64,000 nt of DNA. Source: Magicicada septendecula. Taxonomy: Eukaryota; Arthropoda; Insecta; Hemiptera; Cicadidae. Location: assembly GCA_034769895.1 (NCBI GenBank), contig CM068372.1, positions 374,313,258 to 374,377,257 on the forward strand, written 5' to 3'. Each line of letters starts with the position of its first letter. Position 1 is the first letter of the stretch. Below the pieces are notes generated by a model, which was not told the DNA's origin, searched no databases, and saw only the letters and a list, made by a program, of their open reading frames with translations. A program made the position numbers and the translations under genes. Below, one piece after another: positions 58,886-64,000 of the stretch.

Positions 58886-59665
58886 TTTACTTCCATATTC
58901 CTTAAGGAATGGAAGTATGGTGATGGCAAAAAAAATCGTGTTCGAGATTATTGCAGATTCTGATTCTACTACACTCAAAACATGAAAAAAAGTCGTTTTC
59001 CGAAAAGTGTCTGTGTGTGTGTCTGTCTGTAGATTTTTTTTCTATGGCAAACGATAACTGCCGCAAATTCAAACAGAATCAAATAATTTTTTGCATACAG
59101 CCCTGATTTGTAGAGTACTCGCGACCAATTGTTTTTGGTGAAGATCGGTTGAGGGAAAGGGGTAGTTTACCTGCAACGGTTTTTTTTTATCAAGGGAAAT
59201 TTTTTTTTTTTGCAAACGATAACAGCCGCAAATTCAAACAGAATCAAATAATTTTTCGCATACAGCCCTGAATTGTAGAGTTCTCAAGACCTATTGTTTT
59301 TGGTGAAGATCGGTTAAGGGAAAGGGGTAGTTTACCTACAACGTTTTTTTAACAAGGGTATTTTCTATGGCAAACGATAACAGCCGCAAGTTCAAACAGA
59401 ATCAAATAATTTTCTGCATACAGCCCTGATTTGTAGAGTACTCAAGACCTATTGTTTTTGGTGAAGATCGGTTAAGGGGAAGGGGTAGTTTACCTGCAAC
59501 GTTTTTTTTCTATGGCAAACGATAACTGCCGCAAATTCAAACAGAATCAAATAATTTTTTGCATACATCCCTGAATTGTAGAGGTCTCAAGGACTTTCGA
59601 TTTTAGTGAAGATCGGTTAAGGGGAAGGGGTAGTTTACCTGCAACCTTTTACGTTTTAACAAGAG
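58886..59665. mobile_element. Fold-back repeat, copy 2
   Basis: Starts TTTACTTCCATATTCC and follows copy 1 (24621) closely for 150 bases. Four to five forward units of about 155-170 bp follow (near 59041, 59212, 59366, 59510). The inverted right end of copy 1 is missing; a diverged unit lies at 60045-60190. Confidence 0.68.
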
Positions 59666-62269
59666 TAAAGTACTTGAAAATTTATTTAAACTTTTTGAAA
59701 CAATGGTAATTGTTGAAAATAAAATAATTTTGTTGCCAGGTAACAAAAATAAAGTCATTTTGATTATAAAATATAAATATTTACAAGAAAAGAATTTTCA
59801 GTTTTCAAAATTTAAATATATTTTTATAAAACAATGGGTTCTTCATTGAGGTGGGGACTTGACGACAGTGACAGGGCTTTCCACCAAATTCAGCAGAGTG
59901 ACAGGTAGGCCCAACTCTGATTGGCTCCTCAGATTTCCCCAGCGTTAGTAAGTTCTATGAAAATATTTTATTTCAAAAATGATTTTAAATATAAATCTTA
60001 GATATGTTTTATAAATCTCATGTTTTATGTTTTAACATGGGTAATTTTTTATATGACGAACCATAACTGCCGTAAATTCAAACAGAATCAAATAACTTTT
60101 TACATATGTGCCTGAGCTATAGAGAACTCAATGTCTGTTGATTTTGGTGAAAATCAGTTACGGGGAAAGGGCAGTTTACCTGAAACATTTTTTGTTGTAA
60201 CATGAGTAAAGTACTTAATTTTGATAAAGTATCCTGATAAGATCTTAATAATCCACTGTAGAAACGTAGATGAAATATCTATAAATGAAGAGGCTAGTTG
60301 AACGGGCTGGGGGTAATTTTCTATAAATCAAAATTATAGTTGAAGGGGGAGGGGATAATTTTTTTTTATATGTGTACTACGTTATTGGCAACAAAGAAGT
60401 ATTTTTTTGTTAAAATTCCTTCCCTGGCTGTTTGGCTGAAAATGATTTTAAATATAAATCTTAGAATATGGAAGTCATGTATGGTTCTCCATACCGATAT
60501 TTTAAAGTAATTAACCCGCACTTATGCTGTCACCACTCCACTGACACTTATTGTATTTATAACATATTTGGTGTTTCACTGGCAACCTATTTGCCTAGCG
60601 TTTGTTTGTTTTTACATCAAGTAATAATAGGGATCATTAATTTTTACAGTCCCTTTCTGTTTAACTAGTGATTACCCTTGTCCCCCACTCTCTTACATCA
60701 ACATTCTTTTAACAGGTTTGTATTTTATAATTTATTATACATTTTATTTGCTTACTGCACTCTTGTATTGTACTTTTATTTTTTATTACATTTTATGACC
60801 TAGTTTTTAAAAGTTTATTATTCGTTTAAATCGGTAGAACAAGTGATCCTACCCATTCTGACTTCTACTGAATTGAGCAATTCTTTATTTAAGACAGGAC
60901 TATCATTATGTCGCGTTACAATATATTACAACGTTATTTTGTGACACTTACTTTTTACATATACGCATTTACTCGTATGCGCGCACTTACCGACATCTCG
61001 GAGGTATACTCTACTTCAGCAGTATTTACCTTGATGTTCCCTGGCTGGGTCGCAGGCTTTGGTCGTTGATTGAGTGTGGATAAGCGCGTGAATAACGATA
61101 TAAGTTTTAATTTGAAAGTAAAAAGTACAGAGGATTGAGTACTGGTTGTGAAATTAGCACGACTGTTTCAAGAAAAGCATATTCATTTGATTTATTCAAA
61201 AATCGCAAATTGTCATGTTATTTAAATTGTTTAATGTGGGTTTCTTGTTATATGAACCCTTATATTCAATCCGAATATAATATACTCATAATGTGTTTAA
61301 CTCTGATTTCTTATACTTCTAAGACATAATATATACACACAAATTATATATGACCTGAAATAGTACACAGACATATACATATAACACATATAAATATAAT
61401 AGGAAATGTAATTAATACGTATAACATTTAAATATTGATCTAGTCTTTTACAAGTGTGGTTTTCAATGTATACCACGTAAATGAAACTTTTAATTAATTC
61501 AAATATTAATTAAAATATTAATAGAGAATCTTCTTTACGTTAATTGATTCTAATTTTAATGTCTCAATTAATTAACTATTACGTAAATCTCATATTTAAA
61601 AATTACTCATTTAATTAATTACAAAATATAATAAACTATGGTTCTTTCTTGACCATTCAATTATGAGATTACTATTATGATATTCTCTATTCTCATTTAT
61701 ATTTCTAACAATTATTTATTCATTGTTCAAGTTAAAAAATATATTAACGTTCTGTAAACTTGGATATGGAAACTAGCTTTTGGTGATAGACTTCAGGGTC
61801 ATTTATAATATTAAATAAATGTTCGAGTTCACCTGCATTTTTCTGCGCCCATTTAAATTTGTTGTTTACCATCAGCTGGACTCTCGAGTTTGTTGATCCT
61901 CTTCGGTATCAGCTCCTCTTGTCTCTACATCGTTGAATTCCTCGCTCCGTCTCCTGGATGCTGAGTTCTGACATGGACCTCTAGTCTTGATGATGAACGG
62001 CTGGATGTAGATGCATGTGTTGTCCCTGCGTCCTCTCGTAGATGTCTAGTTCCTCTCCTTTCTTGTCCCTCGTAGCTGTATAGAAGTTCTACTTAGTTAT
62101 GACTCTTGTAGCTTCAGTAATAGTCTTTTATTTAAATCACTCGTTCTTTAATAACTGCACCGATGTAATGCCGGTTCCATCGCACTTCAGTATATTGACT
62201 ACTGTTCAAAACATTACTATAACTTTGTAAAGTTTACGTTGTCGAGATGCGTGGATTCCTCTTACTAAA
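59666..62269. other. Unassigned, with repeat traces
   Basis: Contains the diverged fold-back unit (60045-60190) and the segment at 60385-60505 that matches 25699-25985 in reverse. The rest is AT-rich. No host exon is seen. The part right of about 61750 may be LTR sequence of the gypsy element to its right. Confidence 0.4.
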
Positions 62270-62330
62270 TGAGTTTGATCTGAGATAGTGAGAAAGAGAG
62301 TGTCGCTCGCTGGGGTTTTATACTGCTGCC
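62270..62330 (-). promoter_or_regulatory. Likely LTR promoter of the right-hand gypsy element
   Basis: On the minus strand a TATAAAAC box (62315-62322) is followed by CCCAGCGAGCGACACTCTC and then TCAGATCAAACTC, the arrangement of a TATA-containing LTR promoter. It lies downstream (in sense) of the integrase, where the 3' LTR should be. The LTR borders were not found. Confidence 0.4.
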
Positions 62331-63246
62331 TCGTTGCAATTCCTGTTGGAAACTGTTTCTGACAACTTTGGACTGGCAGGCGCATCGGTTTCATCATCAC
62401 TTTCAACCTACGCGTCTTTTTATGAAGCGCATTCTTTTTTATAAATATTATTACACCAATGGTTAGGTATAATATTAAACCTTGTCTATGCAAATTATGG
62501 ATGTTACGCTATGCAAATTATGGCAGCTATGGCTAAATTTCACACGATGTCTGAACCGTTCCCATGATTAATGACCACTTAACGCCAAATTGAAGCGCCA
62601 GGCATCAGCTATGTATTCACATATGTCGCTGATTCGTGTGACTTTTGGCTCACGTACAATCCTTAAAAAACTGTGTGAAATCTTCCACCCTCGTTTGCAT
62701 AATTTAACCTGTCTGTTATTTACACATGTACACATACACACACACGCAGACTGCTACACAGGCGACCGCATGTCGTTCTGACGTCACCGCTGCCGGTCTC
62801 TGCGTGTTAATTGCTCCCCTTCGTTACATTTAAAAACCAACAAAGTCATATGCTTCCATATACATGCTTACGTACAATATTTGATTTATTTAAGTTTAAA
62901 TACTGCTTATATTTATTACATTATTTCTTATATCTAACGTATATTTATTATACTATTTTTATTATGTACATCTTACATATTTCATACGTCTATACATATG
63001 TTATCATACCTCAGTCAGGGGTTGATACATATACTTATGCTAAACGTATCGTTGCATAAATTCCCCTGCTGGGTAAAATAAAATTTGAATTTTATTCAAA
63101 TTTTATTTCCTTACTCAGAATATCTTTATTTAAATTATTTTTGACAACTCACAATTAGTGGTTATAAGGTTCTTAAAATTTTTCATTTTCCCTGGGTGGA
63201 TTACGTCCCTCCCATTGACTTATAAATTGACTATTTATTAATTCCT

Positions 63247-64000
63247 TTATCCATAGAATTTACAGAATGCTGATGCATGGTACTTTCCAATGATCTTGTT
63301 TCTTGTTGGATCGTAGACGATAAATGTGTGTCGTCCTTTCCTCCTTTGTAATAAGTAGGGTCCCTCATACAGTCTGAATAGTTTCTTTGCTGTATTGTCG
63401 ATTCGTTTTCCCACTGGATTACTTTTTAGTAGCACACTCTCTCCTTCATGGAATGTAATGAGTTTGTGCGTTCTGTTGAACCTCTCGATCCTCTTTTCTC
63501 CAAGTTTTTCCATCCTCTTCTTCGCATTGTCATACTTGTGACTTATTGGAATTTGTAGATTTTGGTTTGGAGGTTTGTCAATGTTTCTTGACCAGAATCT
63601 ATAGGGTTTCTTATTTGTTTCCAGTTCCACCGGTGTATATCCCGTAGCTTCACTGTATGTAGCATTTATAGCTTGTTCAAAAAATGATAAGTACTGTACT
63701 CTGCCCATCGATTATGTTGTTCATTACAATAGATGCATAAATGTTTTCCTAACTCTTTATTTACCCTCTCAGCAAGGTTTCCTTGTGGATTGATGTTAAC
63801 ACTGGTTGTATGTCGTGCTGAGTTAGCGTTTCCGTCCATGATTTATTTTGAAATTGTTTACCTTGGTCACTCAATATCTTTTTGATTTGACCATACTTCG
63901 GTACATATTTTCGTAGTATGACATTCAGTACACTTTTTGTGGTAGGTCTTCGAATAGCGTAGAGTCGAACTGCCTTCGTGAACACATCTATACATACAAG
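63247..64000 (-). pseudogene. gypsy integrase, frameshifted, truncated by window edge
   Basis: The minus-strand frame entering from the right edge reads FTKAVRLYAIRRPTTKSV, then ILSDQGKQFQNKSW, the DDE core with the second catalytic aspartate, and TLTQHDIQPVLTS. After a frameshift near 63765 the pieces AERVNKELGKHL (with the catalytic glutamate) and CNEQHNRWAEY can be read. The last frame (63708-63247) gives the YSEATGYTPVELETNKKPYRFW segment and the C-terminal domain with VLLKSNPVGKRIDNTAKKL--LYEGPYLLQRR, a GPY/F module. It ends at 63247. Whether it belongs to the same family as E1 cannot be tested, since E1 lacks its integrase. Confidence 0.82.

Noticed and set aside
24323-64000. Search for the C-terminal INTS9 exons
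   Set aside because: No open segment with splice sites resembling the INTS9 C-terminus was found; very short or diverged exons could have been missed by eye.

Overview
The window looks like insect nuclear DNA: AT-rich, intron-bearing, and crowded with mariner, pogo, hAT, SINE and LTR elements typical of large arthropod genomes. The species cannot be named from the sequence. The only host gene I recognise is part of INTS9 (Integrator complex subunit 9) on the + strand. Four coding exons (2368-2500, 5041-5143, 21923-22128, 24134-24322) have consensus splice sites and matching phases. The 5' exons and the C-terminal exons were not found, so the gene probably extends past both edges.

Almost everything else is transposon. 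The 16.8-kb intron between exons 2 and 3 holds two antisense LTR elements: F (5577-12819, TSD GCTC), itself split by a hAT (8550-11374), and H (12845-18725, TSD ATTT), split by a solo LTR (G) and a truncated hAT. A pogo-like element (19655-21309) lies in the same intron. Smaller introns hold two solo LTRs, a Tc1/mariner relic and a tRNA-derived SINE with an 11-bp TSD.

From 24.3 kb to the right edge there is no recognisable host exon. A fold-back element with internal ~160-bp tandem units (24621-25698, relative at 58886) is followed by a Ty3/gypsy element (E1, ~27.3-36.25 kb) with a UUUAAAC -1 frameshift site between gag and pol. E1 pol is broken twice: by an LTR-type insertion (31320-35883, TSD ATAT) that carries a mariner (32866-34200), and at 36254 by D. 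D's LTR is split by A (36939-57117, TSD ACCC). A's gag is split by B (39437-54594, TSD AACA). B is split by C (42986-50724, TSD GGAG). The order of insertion is therefore E1, D, A, B, C.

A, B, C, F and H (with D and G as partial relatives) form one family of LTR elements that carry a single gag-like ORF and no pol. Their ~1-1.2-kb LTRs have a splice-donor-like site in U5. In A and C the primer-binding site is identical to the lentiviral tRNA-Lys3 PBS. A 3' domain with three G-runs also contains an 18-4-18 hairpin whose stem covaries between copies, next to the polypurine tract. B and C carry an additional ~0.55-kb non-coding module with several hairpins, two of which show compensatory base changes. 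These structured RNA modules in a Gag-only family, presumably mobilised by a partner's enzymes, are the most novel content of the window.

The right edge holds the integrase end of another gypsy element on the minus strand (63247-63985), with a likely LTR promoter at 62.3 kb.
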